Assembly: GCF_050433385.1 (NCBI RefSeq)
Contig: NZ_JBNPXI010000013.1
Span: 1 to 64,000, forward strand
Origin: Brassicibacter mesophilus
Lineage (GTDB): Bacteria > Bacillota > Clostridia > Tissierellales > Proteiniboraceae
Direction: 5' to 3'
DNA length: 64,000 nucleotides
Shown here: positions 41,524 through 51,095 of the stretch, piece after piece
How positions within the stretch are numbered: position 1 is the first letter of the stretch
Layout of the letters: every line of letters starts with the position of its first letter
Notes under the pieces: generated by a model
The model's database searches: none
What the model was told of the DNA's origin: nothing
What the model saw: only the letters and a program-made list of their open reading frames with translations
Made by a program: the position numbers and the translations under genes

Positions 41524-42678
41524 CTATATCTTCGAAAGTAATTTCATCAACCAAGGTCTATGTATCACAACTGCTTTTTTAGGACATAGCTCTTGGCAAC
41601 AAAAACATCTTATGCATCCGTCAAGATCGACTTTAGGTTTTCTATCTATCATTTTAATAACCTTAGGGGGGCAATTTTCCGCACAATCACCACACCCTAT
41701 GCAGTCCTTATGAACAAATACTGGTCTAGGCTTTAAAATAGCATTTGAAATATCTCTTATAAGTCCGGGTTTTTTATCATCTATAAAATGAACACTTCTT
41801 ATCTCTGGAACCTCAAAATCGAGAATTTTAAAGTGATCTATTTCATGTCCAAGTAATTCTATATCATCTAGACTACCTGAGCATATTCCTCTTTCAATAC
41901 ATCTCTGGATTGTAGGAACTTTTGATGGTTCAATACTTACTATTGATGTCGCAGCTACATCTAGATGATATGGACTAGTAGATGCAAGTACAACGCCTAT
42001 TTCTCTCGGAGTGCCTGCTGAAGGTCCAGCACCCTCCATACCTACTATTCCATCCATAAATGATAAAATCGGGGCTGCACATAAGCAAATGTCTACCAAT
42101 GCATCTGAAAAATCCTTTATATCAGGCATCTTAAAGTGATATTCTGCTTTTAATACACCAGGAATAATGCCAAACATGTTCTTTACTGCTCCCGTAAACA
42201 TTGCCATACCATGAGTTTTAAGCTTAGAAACTGATATAATTTTATCTACATCATTAAGCATATCTACTACAGTTAAGTGCTTTAATATTTTACCCTGTTC
42301 ATTACTTACTTCCGCAGACTTAGTATTGTAATTTAACTTAGCGCCCACCTCATTAGCAGCATCTTCTATCCCACAAATTTTATATATTCCTCTTAGCATT
42401 CTTTCATTGAAAGGGCCTCCAGGACTGTCTCCAATCAATACATTCGCACCATATTCAATTAGCACTTCTGCAAGTGCTTTTGTAAAAACAGGGTGAGTAG
42501 TTGTTGCCTCTTCTGGTTTCTTTTTCATTAGCAGGTTAAGCTTTAATAATACTGTTTCGCCTTTATTTATGTATTTTTCAATTCCACCAAGGTTTTCAAA
42601 ACTCTCTATAATTGATTGCTTTACTAAGCTATAATCATAATTCCTGCATTCTACTAGGGATACTTTTTGTTTCTTCAT
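41524..42678 (-). CDS. DUF362 protein with two 4Fe-4S clusters
   Basis: A 384-residue iron-sulfur protein. Residues 1-290 are the DUF362 domain (VLLKLNLLMKKKPEEATTTHP shown as LKLNLLMKK and ATTTHP, GDSPGGPFNERML, LKTHGMAMFTGAVKNMFG). The C-terminus has a two-cluster ferredoxin: CIGCGDCAENCPP and CIRCFCCQELCPKKA. The family is widespread in anaerobes; some members are linked to cofactor or redox enzymes, but no activity is fixed. ATG at 42678 has GGTGA 7 bases upstream. It sits before the aro operon, separated by a terminator. Confidence 0.85.
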   Translation of the reverse strand: MKKQKVSLVECRNYDYSLVKQSIIESFENLGGIEKYINKGETVLLKLNLLMKKKPEEATTTHPVFTKALAEVLIEYGANVLIGDSPGGPFNERMLRGIYKICGIEDAANEVGAKLNYNTKSAEVSNEQGKILKHLTVVDMLNDVDKIISVSKLKTHGMAMFTGAVKNMFGIIPGVLKAEYHFKMPDIKDFSDALVDICLCAAPILSFMDGIVGMEGAGPSAGTPREIGVVLASTSPYHLDVAATSIVSIEPSKVPTIQRCIERGICSGSLDDIELLGHEIDHFKILDFEVPEIRSVHFIDDKKPGLIRDISNAILKPRPVFVHKDCIGCGDCAENCPPKVIKMIDRKPKVDLDGCIRCFCCQELCPKKAVVIHRPWLMKLLSKI

Positions 42679-42795
42679 TAAAGTTTCACCGTCCTCTTGA
42701 TATGAGGATATCATAAAATTAAAGCAATTTCTACATATAGTATTACTATCAATGTAGGATATTATTATGGCTTAAAATAATTGACTTAACAAAAA

Positions 42796-42827
42796 AGCTT
42801 AGATCAAGTTATAACTTAATCTAAGCT
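42796..42827 (-). terminator. Terminator of the DegV gene
   Basis: A 15-bp stem (42796-42810 with 42813-42827) with one G-U pair on the minus strand, then TTTTTTG. Between here and the DUF362 start an imperfect palindrome at 42731-42757 may be an operator. Confidence 0.8.
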
Positions 42828-42846
42828 GAATGTCAAATGTTCTATT

Positions 42847-43674
42847 TTACCAACTTGAACAAATACCTATTGCATTAGGACCAATGTGTGAACCAATAAC
42901 TGGTCCAATTTCATCAACTGTTACTACTGCATCTTTAAATCTCTCTTCAAGTAGTTCTTTAAGCTTATTTGCTTCATTGTCATTTTGAACATGCCCTATG
43001 CTTATTTTCTTTACATAATCTGGCACCATATCTATCATTGTTTCAATAGCTTTCTTCTTTCCTCTTACTTTATCTACTGGTATAAGTTCCCCATCAACTA
43101 ATCCAATAATTGGCTTTATATTTAATATTGTTCCTATTAATGCTTTTGAGTTTGATAGTCTTCCTCCTCTTTTTAAATACTCTAGGGTTTCAACAGTCAA
43201 ATTTATACTTGTATTTTTTCTATCAGTATTGACCATATCAACTATCTCTTGTCTAGATGCTCCGGTTTTTGACAGTTTTACAGCCTTCTCTATTAAGAAC
43301 TTTAAATTTCCTACTGCTGACTCAGTGTCTATAACAGTGATCTTATCTGGAGCTTCAATTTCTGCTGCTACACATGCACTGTTATATGTACCACTAAGCT
43401 TAGATGAAAACAAAATTGCTACTATTTCATCGCCCCTCTGAAAGGCTCTCTTATATGCTTCAACAAAGTCACCTGCGGATGGCTGTGATGTTTTGGGAAA
43501 GCCTTTTGAATCTACTAATTTATTAAAAAAATCCTCAAAGTCTCCTGGATAACCTTCTTTTCGTACTTCTCCACATAATTCAACAGAAAGTGGTACTATT
43601 TCTATATTGTTATATTGAGCATATTCTTTAGAAATATACGCAGTACTATCAGTTATAATTTGCACTGGTTTCAT
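42847..43674 (-). CDS. DegV-family fatty-acid-binding protein
   Basis: A 275-residue DegV/FakB protein. It begins VQIITDSTAYI, has KTSQPSAGDFVEAYK and FSSKLSGTYNSA, and later ETLEYLKRGGRLS. Members bind a fatty acid and present it to the FakA kinase for phosphorylation and phospholipid synthesis; the FakA gene is not in the window. GGGGG precedes ATG. Single-gene unit with terminator. Confidence 0.9.
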   Translation of the reverse strand: MKPVQIITDSTAYISKEYAQYNNIEIVPLSVELCGEVRKEGYPGDFEDFFNKLVDSKGFPKTSQPSAGDFVEAYKRAFQRGDEIVAILFSSKLSGTYNSACVAAEIEAPDKITVIDTESAVGNLKFLIEKAVKLSKTGASRQEIVDMVNTDRKNTSINLTVETLEYLKRGGRLSNSKALIGTILNIKPIIGLVDGELIPVDKVRGKKKAIETMIDMVPDYVKKISIGHVQNDNEANKLKELLEERFKDAVVTVDEIGPVIGSHIGPNAIGICSSW

Positions 43675-43793
43675 ACTATTCCCCCTTTATATTTAAGAAT
43701 ATAGTACCAGATACTAATACCAAGTGCAAGTTATTTTGAAATATGAATGACAATTGTTTAAAAATTTAGCACGATATGCATAGTAAGTCCTTT

Positions 43794-44186
43794 TCAGAAA
43801 AATATTTTTGAGATAATCATAAAAATGATTAATAACCATATTAAAACAATTATAATTGCAGCAATATGATTTTGTGGTTTGCGATCTTTAAAAAGATCTT
43901 TAGCTTGAATTCTACATTCATCTATAACTTTATCAGGAATTAACTTTATTGCTATCGAAATACCTAAAGGTATTAGTATTAAATCATCTAGATAACCCAA
44001 TATAGGTATAAAGTCTGGAATCAAATCTATAGGGCTCAGTGCATATCCAACAACAATAACTGTAAACAACTTTGCATACCAAGGTACATCTGATCTTCTA
44101 TATGCAAGAAACAAGGCGAATATTTCTTTTTTTAGCCCCTCAGCCTCAATTTTCATCTTTTCATAGGTCTCTTTAAAGCTTATCAA
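43794..44186 (-). CDS. YkvA/DUF1232 membrane protein
   Basis: A 130-residue protein with the DUF1232 core YALSPIDLIPDFIPILGYLDD and a C-terminal hydrophobic helix (about 108-128). DUF1232 proteins are small membrane-associated proteins of unknown role. It starts with TTG after AGAGGTATATAA. An isolated gene between DegV and the hypothetical protein. Confidence 0.8.
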   Translation of the reverse strand: MISFKETYEKMKIEAEGLKKEIFALFLAYRRSDVPWYAKLFTVIVVGYALSPIDLIPDFIPILGYLDDLILIPLGISIAIKLIPDKVIDECRIQAKDLFKDRKPQNHIAAIIIVLIWLLIIFMIISKIFF

Positions 44187-44276
44187 TTATATACCTCTTC
44201 CATTAATAATATCTTGTTTATATTACAGTCGCAATCTATGACTATATTTTATTGACACTTCTAAGTATTAACAAAT

Positions 44277-44708
44277 CTATTTTTTAAAAGGATTCAGCAT
44301 CTTTTTTTTGAACTTATTAACAAGAGTCTTAGTAAATGATTCTTTGAGGTCTTCTGGCTCAATGTTTGTTATCTGCCATCCATTACTTACACACGTGTTC
44401 ATGAGTTCATGCACTATACTTCTATTTTCACTATCTTCGGCTCCCCAACTGTGCATAAGTACTCCATTCTTTCCTCCGCTTACAACCAGTTCTATTTCTA
44501 CTTTATTATCGTTCATAAACTTAAGAATAATTACAGACACAAGTGTTGATGAAATTCTGAAATAAAATCCTTCTCTCATGATCACTGTTATGTCTCCTGA
44601 ACTATAAACATATGGATTGTCTACATTATATTCATCTCGATGATTAGATAAAATATGAGCTATTCTTTTAATATTTTCTCCTTCTACAGCTAAATGAGCT
44701 ATTTTCAT
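44277..44708 (-). CDS. Conserved hypothetical protein
   Basis: A 143-residue soluble protein without signal or membrane helix. The middle region (YFRISSTLVSVIILKFMN, then VEIELVVSGG) predicts a beta sheet and the basic end (KFKKKMLNPFKK) may bind nucleic acid or membrane. No family is recognised with certainty. TAGGAGG precedes ATG, so translation is likely. The 284-base gap upstream shows a hydrophobic open frame on the minus strand but nothing that I can support as a gene. Confidence 0.55.
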   Translation of the reverse strand: MKIAHLAVEGENIKRIAHILSNHRDEYNVDNPYVYSSGDITVIMREGFYFRISSTLVSVIILKFMNDNKVEIELVVSGGKNGVLMHSWGAEDSENRSIVHELMNTCVSNGWQITNIEPEDLKESFTKTLVNKFKKKMLNPFKK

Positions 44709-44992
44709 GAATACCTCCTAATCTTTGTTCATATCATAAATGCTTTCTTACTCTGTTTCTTCTTTTTTCAAAATATAAAATATTATTTAACTTTGATTAT
44801 TCTAATGCTTGACTTATACAAAAAAACAGTCTAAGCATGTGCATAGCCAATATGACACTCCTTCTAACTCTAGCAATATAGCCTGTTTATATGAAATATA
44901 AGAGAATAAAATAGCAACAATTAAGAAGTATGTTATCAAAGTAATGTTAGATAAGGAATTAATTATAATAGAATCTAATCTTCTTAGCTAGT

Positions 44993-45823
44993 TTATTGAT
45001 ACAGATATATCTCACCTTTTAATACTACTACTGCTTGACCAATTAATTCTAGACGGTTGTTGTCTTTTAATCTGAGTAGTATCTCTCCACTTCTATAAGA
45101 AGCCTGATATGCTCTTAAGATTTTCTTATCTAATATGTGCGCCCAATATGTGGCCAATAAGGTATGTACTGAACCAGTAACGGAGTCTTCGTTTACCCCA
45201 GCCCATGGATTAAAGTATCTAGAAATAAAATCATACTTTCCATTCATTTGTGCAGTGATTCCTACTCCTTTGATGTTTTTTAAATCTAATTTTTTCATAT
45301 ATTGAAAATCAGGTGCTATTCTCCTTACTTCCTCTTCGTTATCCAAATGTATAACTAATTTCTTTGTTCTGTTCCCGAAAATAATATTAGCATGCTTAGA
45401 TATTCCCATGGCATTTAGTAAGTCATCTGTATCTAAACTATTATATTCCATAGGCTCGTCACTAGGGAAATTCAAGGATATCCCATATGGCTCCTTAATT
45501 GCCTTAAGTATACCACTCTTTGTCTCATAGATAATCTCATCATATCCTATATTAATTTCATTAAATAGCACTTCTGAGGCGGCAAGAGTAGCATGACCGC
45601 ACAACGAGACTTCACTTTTAGGAGTAAACCATCTTAATTTAAATATATTGTTTTCTTTAGGTAATACAAACGCAGTTTCAGAAAGATTCATTTCTTGAGC
45701 GATCGATTGCATATCTGTATCTCCAATTGATTCATTTAACATGCATACTGCTGCTGAGTTACCTTGAAATATTTTATTTGTAAAAGCATCAACTTGATAT
45801 ATCTTTATAGATTTCCTTTTCAT
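44993..45823 (-). CDS. PhzF-family isomerase/epimerase-like protein
   Basis: A 276-residue PhzF-fold protein, two similar halves. Visible are IYQVDAFTNKIFQGNSAAV, the catalytic glutamate in MNLSETAFVLP, RWFTPKSEVSLCGHATLA and EDSVTGSVHTLLA. PhzF isomerises a phenazine precursor, but most members act on unknown small metabolites; no phenazine genes are near. ATG at 45823 follows AAGGAGG. First gene of the accessory region. Confidence 0.85.
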   Translation of the reverse strand: MKRKSIKIYQVDAFTNKIFQGNSAAVCMLNESIGDTDMQSIAQEMNLSETAFVLPKENNIFKLRWFTPKSEVSLCGHATLAASEVLFNEINIGYDEIIYETKSGILKAIKEPYGISLNFPSDEPMEYNSLDTDDLLNAMGISKHANIIFGNRTKKLVIHLDNEEEVRRIAPDFQYMKKLDLKNIKGVGITAQMNGKYDFISRYFNPWAGVNEDSVTGSVHTLLATYWAHILDKKILRAYQASYRSGEILLRLKDNNRLELIGQAVVVLKGEIYLYQ

Positions 45824-45935
45824 TTTTCCTCCTTGCATCAAGTGTAAAAGCTACTAACTAAAATATATTCTGATTCTCTACATGACTTTTAGATGTCTAA
45901 AAGTCAATTCTCTTACAATACTCGATTCCATATTA

Positions 45936-46052
45936 TTAATCACTTAATATCTTACTTATCCAGTTATAACAATTCTCAAGCTGTTCATCTGATATTAAAT
46001 CTGATCTGTGTTCAAATAATATTTTACATGATTTGTTTTCTTCTTTATGATT
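45936..46052 (-). pseudogene. Unidentified 3' gene remnant
   Basis: A start-less frame of 38 codons ends at TAA (45938-45936) and encodes HKEENKSCKILFEHRSDLIS followed by DEQLENCYNWISKILSD. The amphipathic, charged composition looks like a genuine protein C-terminus and is unlike chance AT-rich frames. A stop lies directly upstream. The rest of 45842-46147 holds a 10-bp hairpin (45883-45906) and no gene. Family unknown. Confidence 0.45.
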
Positions 46053-46147
46053 TTAAGATATTTCTAAATATCTGCCCACCCTTCTTCTACCAATTAAACT
46101 TTTTATTGTTGACTCTAAATAATATTTTCCCAACTATCTCAAAAATA

Positions 46148-46678
46148 TTATAGTGAAAACTCTAATTGATAGTCTCTTGGGTCACTTTCATATAACTCTT
46201 TGTTTATTTCTACTGCTTCTTTACAACCTATTGCACAATAAAAGGCAATTGTTTCTTCAGCAGAACCAGCACAGATATAAATTTTATCTGCTTTCCACTC
46301 TCTTGCTACATCGACAGAAAGCATGAATAATTTTTTTCCTATTCCTTTGCCTCTGCATTCCAATGTAATGAAAAGTTGGTCTAGTAAAACATAATTATAT
46401 TTTTCACCAAAAAATTCGCGATTGATGGTTGCAAAGCCTAGTAGTCTATTATTATCAAAAGCACCAATTGCACTACCCTCATTTATAATGGTCTCTTTCA
46501 AATTGTTGTAATGATATTCATATCCATTTGGCCAATCTAAATCATGGTAATTGATTTCAACTAATTGATGTTTACCATTCACTTTTCTCCATGCTTTTCC
46601 AATATATTGAGATGGATTCATTTCATTTATGCACTGGCAATCTTCTACTGCTAGTTTTCTATATATAACATTCTCCAT
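46148..46678 (-). CDS. GNAT-family N-acetyltransferase
   Basis: A 176-residue acetyltransferase. The acetyl-CoA loop is ECRGKGIGKKLF, preceded by strand YNVLLDQLFIT-like YVLLDQLFI and followed by AGSAEETIAFYCAIGCKE, the usual GNAT C-terminal pattern. The substrate is not predictable. GGAGGG precedes ATG at 10 bases. Single-gene unit. Confidence 0.85.
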   Translation of the reverse strand: MENVIYRKLAVEDCQCINEMNPSQYIGKAWRKVNGKHQLVEINYHDLDWPNGYEYHYNNLKETIINEGSAIGAFDNNRLLGFATINREFFGEKYNYVLLDQLFITLECRGKGIGKKLFMLSVDVAREWKADKIYICAGSAEETIAFYCAIGCKEAVEINKELYESDPRDYQLEFSL

Positions 46679-46744
46679 ATAGTCGTTCCCTCCATGTCAC
46701 TATGATAAAAATCATTCTATAATTGCACAACATATTGTTCCTTG

Positions 46745-46900
46745 CTAAATTTCTATAACTGTAGCCTTCACATTTTTATTGTAACTAACATTTAAAAGAT
46801 AGTCTCTAAGGCATACAATAATTAATTTATTAATACCTCGTTTGTCTAGTTCCTCTTTTACTGTAGTTTCATGAAAAGAAGCTGGTGTGGTTTTATTAAT
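46745..46900 (-). pseudogene. Isochorismatase-family hydrolase remnant
   Basis: A start-less frame encodes NKTTPASFHETTVKEELDKR, then GINKLIIVCLRDYLLN and VKATVI, ending at TAG. 'K.TPS.F..T.L...L...GI..L.I.G' is the middle of isochorismatase-type cysteine hydrolases; the GMxTxxCV nucleophile segment is degraded here to CLRDYLLN. Both gene ends are missing. A decayed single-gene insertion. Confidence 0.6.
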
Positions 46901-46932
46901 CTAAAATATCCATAATACTAAGTTATCATTGA

Positions 46933-47661
46933 TTATTCTGTCATATTTAACTCTTCATATGAAGTTAACCCTCTTGCTATAGCATCTTGTCTGAGAATTA
47001 AATATAATTCAGCATTTGTAGCATCATCATATGGCTGCACAAATAATACCCCTACTAAGAAAGCTAATGCTCCAAGTAAATACCACCCTATAAATGATAA
47101 ATCAAGTACAAATATGTTCCATTTTTCTCCTTTCGTCATCTCATTACTTAACTCTATTGCTCTGTTATATCCTATTGAAGGATTATCTGCTAAAATATAT
47201 GGCACCATGCGATATGCATATGATTTCACTATTCCTGGTATTATTAATAATAAGGTCCATAAAAATACATAAATACTTCTAAGTAGCATTGTTATAAATA
47301 CACTGAAATATCTTCCTTCATGAAAGCAATAACCAAGATAACCCATATATGACTCACCTTCTGCTGCTCTAATGAAAAACTTTCTTCCACCTACTTCAAG
47401 CATGTATCCTATAAAAACTCTCAAAATGATCAAAAAAAACACAATAGATACTAGAAATAATGTAAAACTTCCAAACATCATTTCCACATGTCCTATAAAT
47501 GTATTTTCAAAGTTACTATACTCTCTCGTTATACTGATATCCCCTCCTCCATTGCTATTTCCACCTGCAATTACTATAACTAAACTCACAACAAATGCCT
47601 TCCAATAATTAAATTTTAATACTCCTTTAGCTCTTTCTTTAATTAATCCTCTCGTCCACAT
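46933..47661 (-). CDS. DUF975 family membrane protein
   Basis: A 242-residue membrane protein of the DUF975 type. It begins RGLIKERAKGVLKFNYWKAF and has about four to five helices, with the conserved IPGIVKSYAYRMVPYILADN and ANRAIELS-like YNRAIELSNEMTKGEKW. The function is unknown. ATG at 47661 follows GGGAGGAG; an in-frame ATG 40 codons upstream has no site and encodes an atypical start. Single-gene unit. Confidence 0.75.
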   Translation of the reverse strand: MWTRGLIKERAKGVLKFNYWKAFVVSLVIVIAGGNSNGGGDISITREYSNFENTFIGHVEMMFGSFTLFLVSIVFFLIILRVFIGYMLEVGGRKFFIRAAEGESYMGYLGYCFHEGRYFSVFITMLLRSIYVFLWTLLLIIPGIVKSYAYRMVPYILADNPSIGYNRAIELSNEMTKGEKWNIFVLDLSFIGWYLLGALAFLVGVLFVQPYDDATNAELYLILRQDAIARGLTSYEELNMTE

Positions 47662-47899
47662 ATTATCTCCTCCCAAGACAAAACATGCAGATATCCTGTA
47701 TTCAATATAATAAATGGTATAGTTATAACTTCCATAATATTCGTTATTAAATGTTGAACGCAATATATAACTCTCTTTCATATTTTTCTTCTTTACAAAT
47801 ATTTATGAAAGACTTGTTGAATATTCAGTTCCTATAAATTCTCTTGATACAGTCAGCCACATCGTGCTATTACTTCTATATTGAAAAGAGGTTCAGATA

Positions 47900-48349
47900 T
47901 CAACATTTCACTCCTTTTCTTACTTCTTTGTAATATTTTAGGATAATATCTGTTGGAAATAAACGCTGTTTAAACAAAATGATTATTGATAAAACGGCTT
48001 CAATTAATCCAATGACAAAATATAAAATATGCAGAAAAACAACTGAATTAAGCATTATACATTGAACTACAATCCAAATGACTAAAGCCCAACTAAAGAC
48101 ACTGCTAATATATCCTTGATATCTTGACTTTAAATAAATCATTAGCGCACTAAATATATTTCCAATACCAATCATTGCAAACAGAATAATTCCAGGTATT
48201 AGAAAATCATTAAAAGGTGAATATTTTAGTATTTCAACTGGTACTCCAAGTGGTTCTTGGGGATTTGTAATAGCAGCTAATCCTCCAGCCATAGCTCCTA
48301 TTCCTACAAAGCTATGTAAAATAAATAGTAAGCGAAATATTATCTTCAT
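47900..48349 (-). CDS. Hypothetical four-helix membrane protein
   Basis: A 149-residue integral membrane protein with hydrophobic segments at about 5-25, 48-68, 80-100 and 105-130 and a basic C-terminus. No family is recognised. GGGAGAGG precedes ATG. It stands alone, with fossil DNA upstream and a recurring short motif (47862-47872) after its stop. Confidence 0.5.
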   Translation of the reverse strand: MKIIFRLLFILHSFVGIGAMAGGLAAITNPQEPLGVPVEILKYSPFNDFLIPGIILFAMIGIGNIFSALMIYLKSRYQGYISSVFSWALVIWIVVQCIMLNSVVFLHILYFVIGLIEAVLSIIILFKQRLFPTDIILKYYKEVRKGVKC

Positions 48350-48522
48350 TCAAATTCCTCTCCCATTCCATTATATAGACTAAAATAAGTGTTAAAAAAA
48401 TTGAACCTTCTCATAATATAAAATCTGTCAGCTAGTTGAACTAAGAGTTATGATATAGCATTATTTAATCTATTATCGTTCTATAATATCTTCTTTCATT
48501 TATAGAAACTCTTTTTTAAATT

Positions 48523-48740
48523 TTACATACTTGAACTGATTGATGGCTCATGAGTTATTTTATGTCCTTTCTCATATACCCTGTATTTTAGGTGTGGTTC
48601 TATACTAGTTCTAATTTCACTTATAAGACAACCATATTTAATTCTTTAATTTGATATGGTTCATTAGTTTCATTTAAGATTTATAGATCTCTATAATTAA
48701 ACACATGGTGCCCTCTTCCAAATGGCTGCATTCTGATCAT
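48523..48740 (-). pseudogene. Unidentified frameshifted gene remnant
   Basis: From ATG at 48740 a frame reads MIRMQPFGRGHHVFNYRDL and stops; the same direction continues as ILNETNEPYQIKEL and, in another frame, as KYGCLISEIRTSIEPHLKYR then VYEKGHKITHEPSI before TAA at 48525-48523. Successive protein-like segments broken by one stop and one frameshift in an A-run indicate a decayed gene. Family unknown. The rest of 48350-48749 shows no gene. Confidence 0.45.
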
Positions 48741-48749
48741 TATTCTCTT

Positions 48750-49475
48750 CTAATAAATGTCTGGGCCATTTTCTAACAAAAATATAGATAAATCTTCTAG
48801 TGATTTGATTATTGGATACTTACTTTTCAAATCCTTTCTCTCATACCTATCAATTAATATAGGCACCATTCCAAATTCGTCTGCAGCTATAAGATTTGTT
48901 TCATTATCATCAATAAATATAGCTTCATAAGATTCAATCTTCAATTCTTCAAGGGCTTTTTCAAACAATATTTTCTCAGATTTATTTGAGCCATAAATTG
49001 AAGACATTATAAAAGTTGAGAAATATTCTTTTAAACCTTTATTAATGAATACTCTCTCTAAAGAAGGCCATGTATCTGAAACTACTCCTAATATATATTC
49101 CTGACTTAGCTTTTTTATTGAAATCTCTACGTCATCAAAAAACAAAAATTTATCATCGTTAAAAACATTATCTTCTGCTAAAGCATTTAAAGTAAATTCA
49201 TCTATATTGGCGTATTTAGCTTCTTCCAAAACAATCCTATAAAATTCCTTGAACATCTGAAACTCTTCTTCTTCAGTTTTTACAAATTTTATCTTGTTTA
49301 TATAGTTGCAAGCTTTTTCCATTGCACTATCAAACGAGTCTTGTTTACTTTCAACTTTTGAGGTATCAATTATTCTATAAAAATTAGGCGTTATAAACCA
49401 ATGACCAGTCCTAGGAATGTTCAAAGTTCTTCCTGAATCAAATAAAATAGCTTTAATATTTTTAGTTTTTTTCAT
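48750..49475 (-). CDS. HAD-superfamily hydrolase
   Basis: A 241-residue HAD-type hydrolase. Motif I is AILFDSGRTL, with the nucleophile aspartate and the DxGxxL variant also seen in YihX-like phosphatases; motif II is VVSDTWPS; the motif III/IV region has EKILFEKALEEL and the acidic pair IFIDDNETNL. The cap is helical. The substrate is unknown. ATG at 49475 follows GGAGG. The last helix ends 10 bases before a downstream gene remnant. Confidence 0.8.
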   Translation of the reverse strand: MKKTKNIKAILFDSGRTLNIPRTGHWFITPNFYRIIDTSKVESKQDSFDSAMEKACNYINKIKFVKTEEEEFQMFKEFYRIVLEEAKYANIDEFTLNALAEDNVFNDDKFLFFDDVEISIKKLSQEYILGVVSDTWPSLERVFINKGLKEYFSTFIMSSIYGSNKSEKILFEKALEELKIESYEAIFIDDNETNLIAADEFGMVPILIDRYERKDLKSKYPIIKSLEDLSIFLLENGPDIY

Positions 49476-49736
49476 TTCAACCTCCATAAAAGATATAGAA
49501 TTGTCTTTAGATTATCTAGATTTAGATGACCACCTGTAGCTCTATTATATTTCGATTTATAAGTACTATTGCTGCTCATACTTAATGTCAATTTTTAACC
49601 TTCTATCCATTTCTTCTTTCTTATATTAAGTGTATTTTCTTAACTATCAATAAACACTTATTACATTCATAATTTCCGTTATATTTCTTATAGTCAAAAA
49701 GTCTCTGATTCCGCACATGTGTAGTTAAACTTGCCT

Positions 49737-50183
49737 TTATTGCTTTTGGTATGTTAAATTGACTGTGTCTGACTTACTACTGGACTTAATATTTATTTTA
49801 TATTTGTCCTGAAAATATGTTTTACGATTTACTGTCCCTACTAAAAATAATATTTCTTGAAACCCTTCTTCATTAATTCTTTCTTTAACATCCATATCTC
49901 CAACATTACCTGTAATAATACTACCTTTAGATGTAATTGTAATATCAATATCTTTTAATTTTACGATTTCTCCTTTTTTCTTATAAGTTATCTTGAAGTA
50001 ATTAACATGCTTATCCTCATATCTTTCTTTATCAAAAATATATACTACATCCCACCATTTCCCTTTTCCTGCATATTCAACTACTCCATCTACCTCTTGC
50101 TTTTTACTTATCTTTATTCCTACAAAAAAAACTGATACTAATAATATTACTATTAAAATAATATAAATGATATATTTTTTCAT
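49737..50183 (-). CDS. Hypothetical membrane-anchored protein
   Basis: A 148-residue protein with an N-terminal membrane anchor (YIIYIILIVILLVSVFFVGI) and an extracellular beta-rich domain containing KGKWWDVVYIF. No family is recognised. The start at 50183 has GGTGG in front; the ATG four codons upstream lacks a good site. A recurring motif (49717-49727) lies directly after its stop. Confidence 0.5.
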   Translation of the reverse strand: MKKYIIYIILIVILLVSVFFVGIKISKKQEVDGVVEYAGKGKWWDVVYIFDKERYEDKHVNYFKITYKKKGEIVKLKDIDITITSKGSIITGNVGDMDVKERINEEGFQEILFLVGTVNRKTYFQDKYKINIKSSSKSDTVNLTYQKQ

Positions 50184-50335
50184 ATTCGCCACCATTCCGA
50201 TACATTCTCAATTTTTAATGAACTAAATAAAATTCTATTTTTTTCTTATACGCTTAATCTTTCAAAAAACTCGTACAAGAATTTTTATCTATCATCAGAT
50301 ATCTTTTTAGATACATAATAATTAAACTTACTCAA

Positions 50336-50986
50336 CTACAAAATTATTTCCAAGTATCCAGTTACTTGATTTTGATCATACTCTTTCATTATCCCTTTAC
50401 CTGGATCATAATATTTTCCATCATAAAAAAGCATTAAATGTCCTCTTGTGTTTATAATACAGCATTTTGGAAGTTTCTTATTTTTTTTGCAGTTGTAAAC
50501 CATTTTATCCGAGTGTGCAATTCCATAATAGTCTAATGCTTCAATAACCTTACTTAAAGATGCCTGCCATTTTTTTGATTTCATTAAAGAAATTACTTCC
50601 TCTATTGGTACTCCTGCAAGCATTGCAATACATGCTTGTCCACACAATCCATCTTCAGGTTGAATAATCTCAATATTATCTATTTTTCTTATAGGATTTT
50701 TCAAACTGTATGGACTATTATTATTAATACGTGTTAATGAATCTATCACTTCAAAAGATACATTGAATTCTTCTAAAATTAAGTTTTTCAAAACAGCCTT
50801 AGTAATAGGTATATAATAGTTTCCATTTCCTTTAGGCACTAGTTTGCATTCAAAAGTTAATTCATCTATTGACACTTTAACAGGTATAAGTCCTTTTTGC
50901 CCAGATACTTCCCATACATTAAAAGGAATACTGACAAATGTTCTTACTCCTTCTTTAAATACTTTTCCTTTAAATTGGTATTTCAT
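50336..50986 (-). CDS. DUF1905 domain fused to C39-like cysteine peptidase domain
   Basis: A 216-residue protein. Residues 3-80 match DUF1905 (FVSIPFNVWEVSGQKGLIPVKV shown as FVSIPFNVWEV). Residues 108-216 look like a papain-like C39 domain: GLCGQACIAMLAGVPIEEV with C115, GHLMLFYDG with H183, and YYDPGKG with D194 form a plausible triad. Such single domains process peptides or bind peptide signals. No signal peptide or ABC part. ATG at 50986 follows GGGAGG. Its neighbour at 51096 is a second DUF1905 protein. Confidence 0.65.
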   Translation of the reverse strand: MKYQFKGKVFKEGVRTFVSIPFNVWEVSGQKGLIPVKVSIDELTFECKLVPKGNGNYYIPITKAVLKNLILEEFNVSFEVIDSLTRINNNSPYSLKNPIRKIDNIEIIQPEDGLCGQACIAMLAGVPIEEVISLMKSKKWQASLSKVIEALDYYGIAHSDKMVYNCKKNKKLPKCCIINTRGHLMLFYDGKYYDPGKGIMKEYDQNQVTGYLEIIL

Positions 50987-51095
50987 TATAAGCCTCCCAT
51001 TATCCATCAAATGACTTCATGATTTCTGTATTTCATCCTGTAAATTGCTTACAATTAACTAAAACTGTCTTTCTGACTTTCACAATGAAGCAGTA

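Noticed and set aside
44709..44992. 57-codon start-less hydrophobic frame after phzF on the minus strand
   Set aside because: Hydrophobic residues are expected by chance in such AT-rich DNA, and no motif or ribosome site supports a gene or a remnant.
48750..49475. HAD protein suspected to be inactive because motif I reads DSG instead of DxD
   Set aside because: YihX-like and dehalogenase-like HAD enzymes also lack the second aspartate, and the other motifs are intact.
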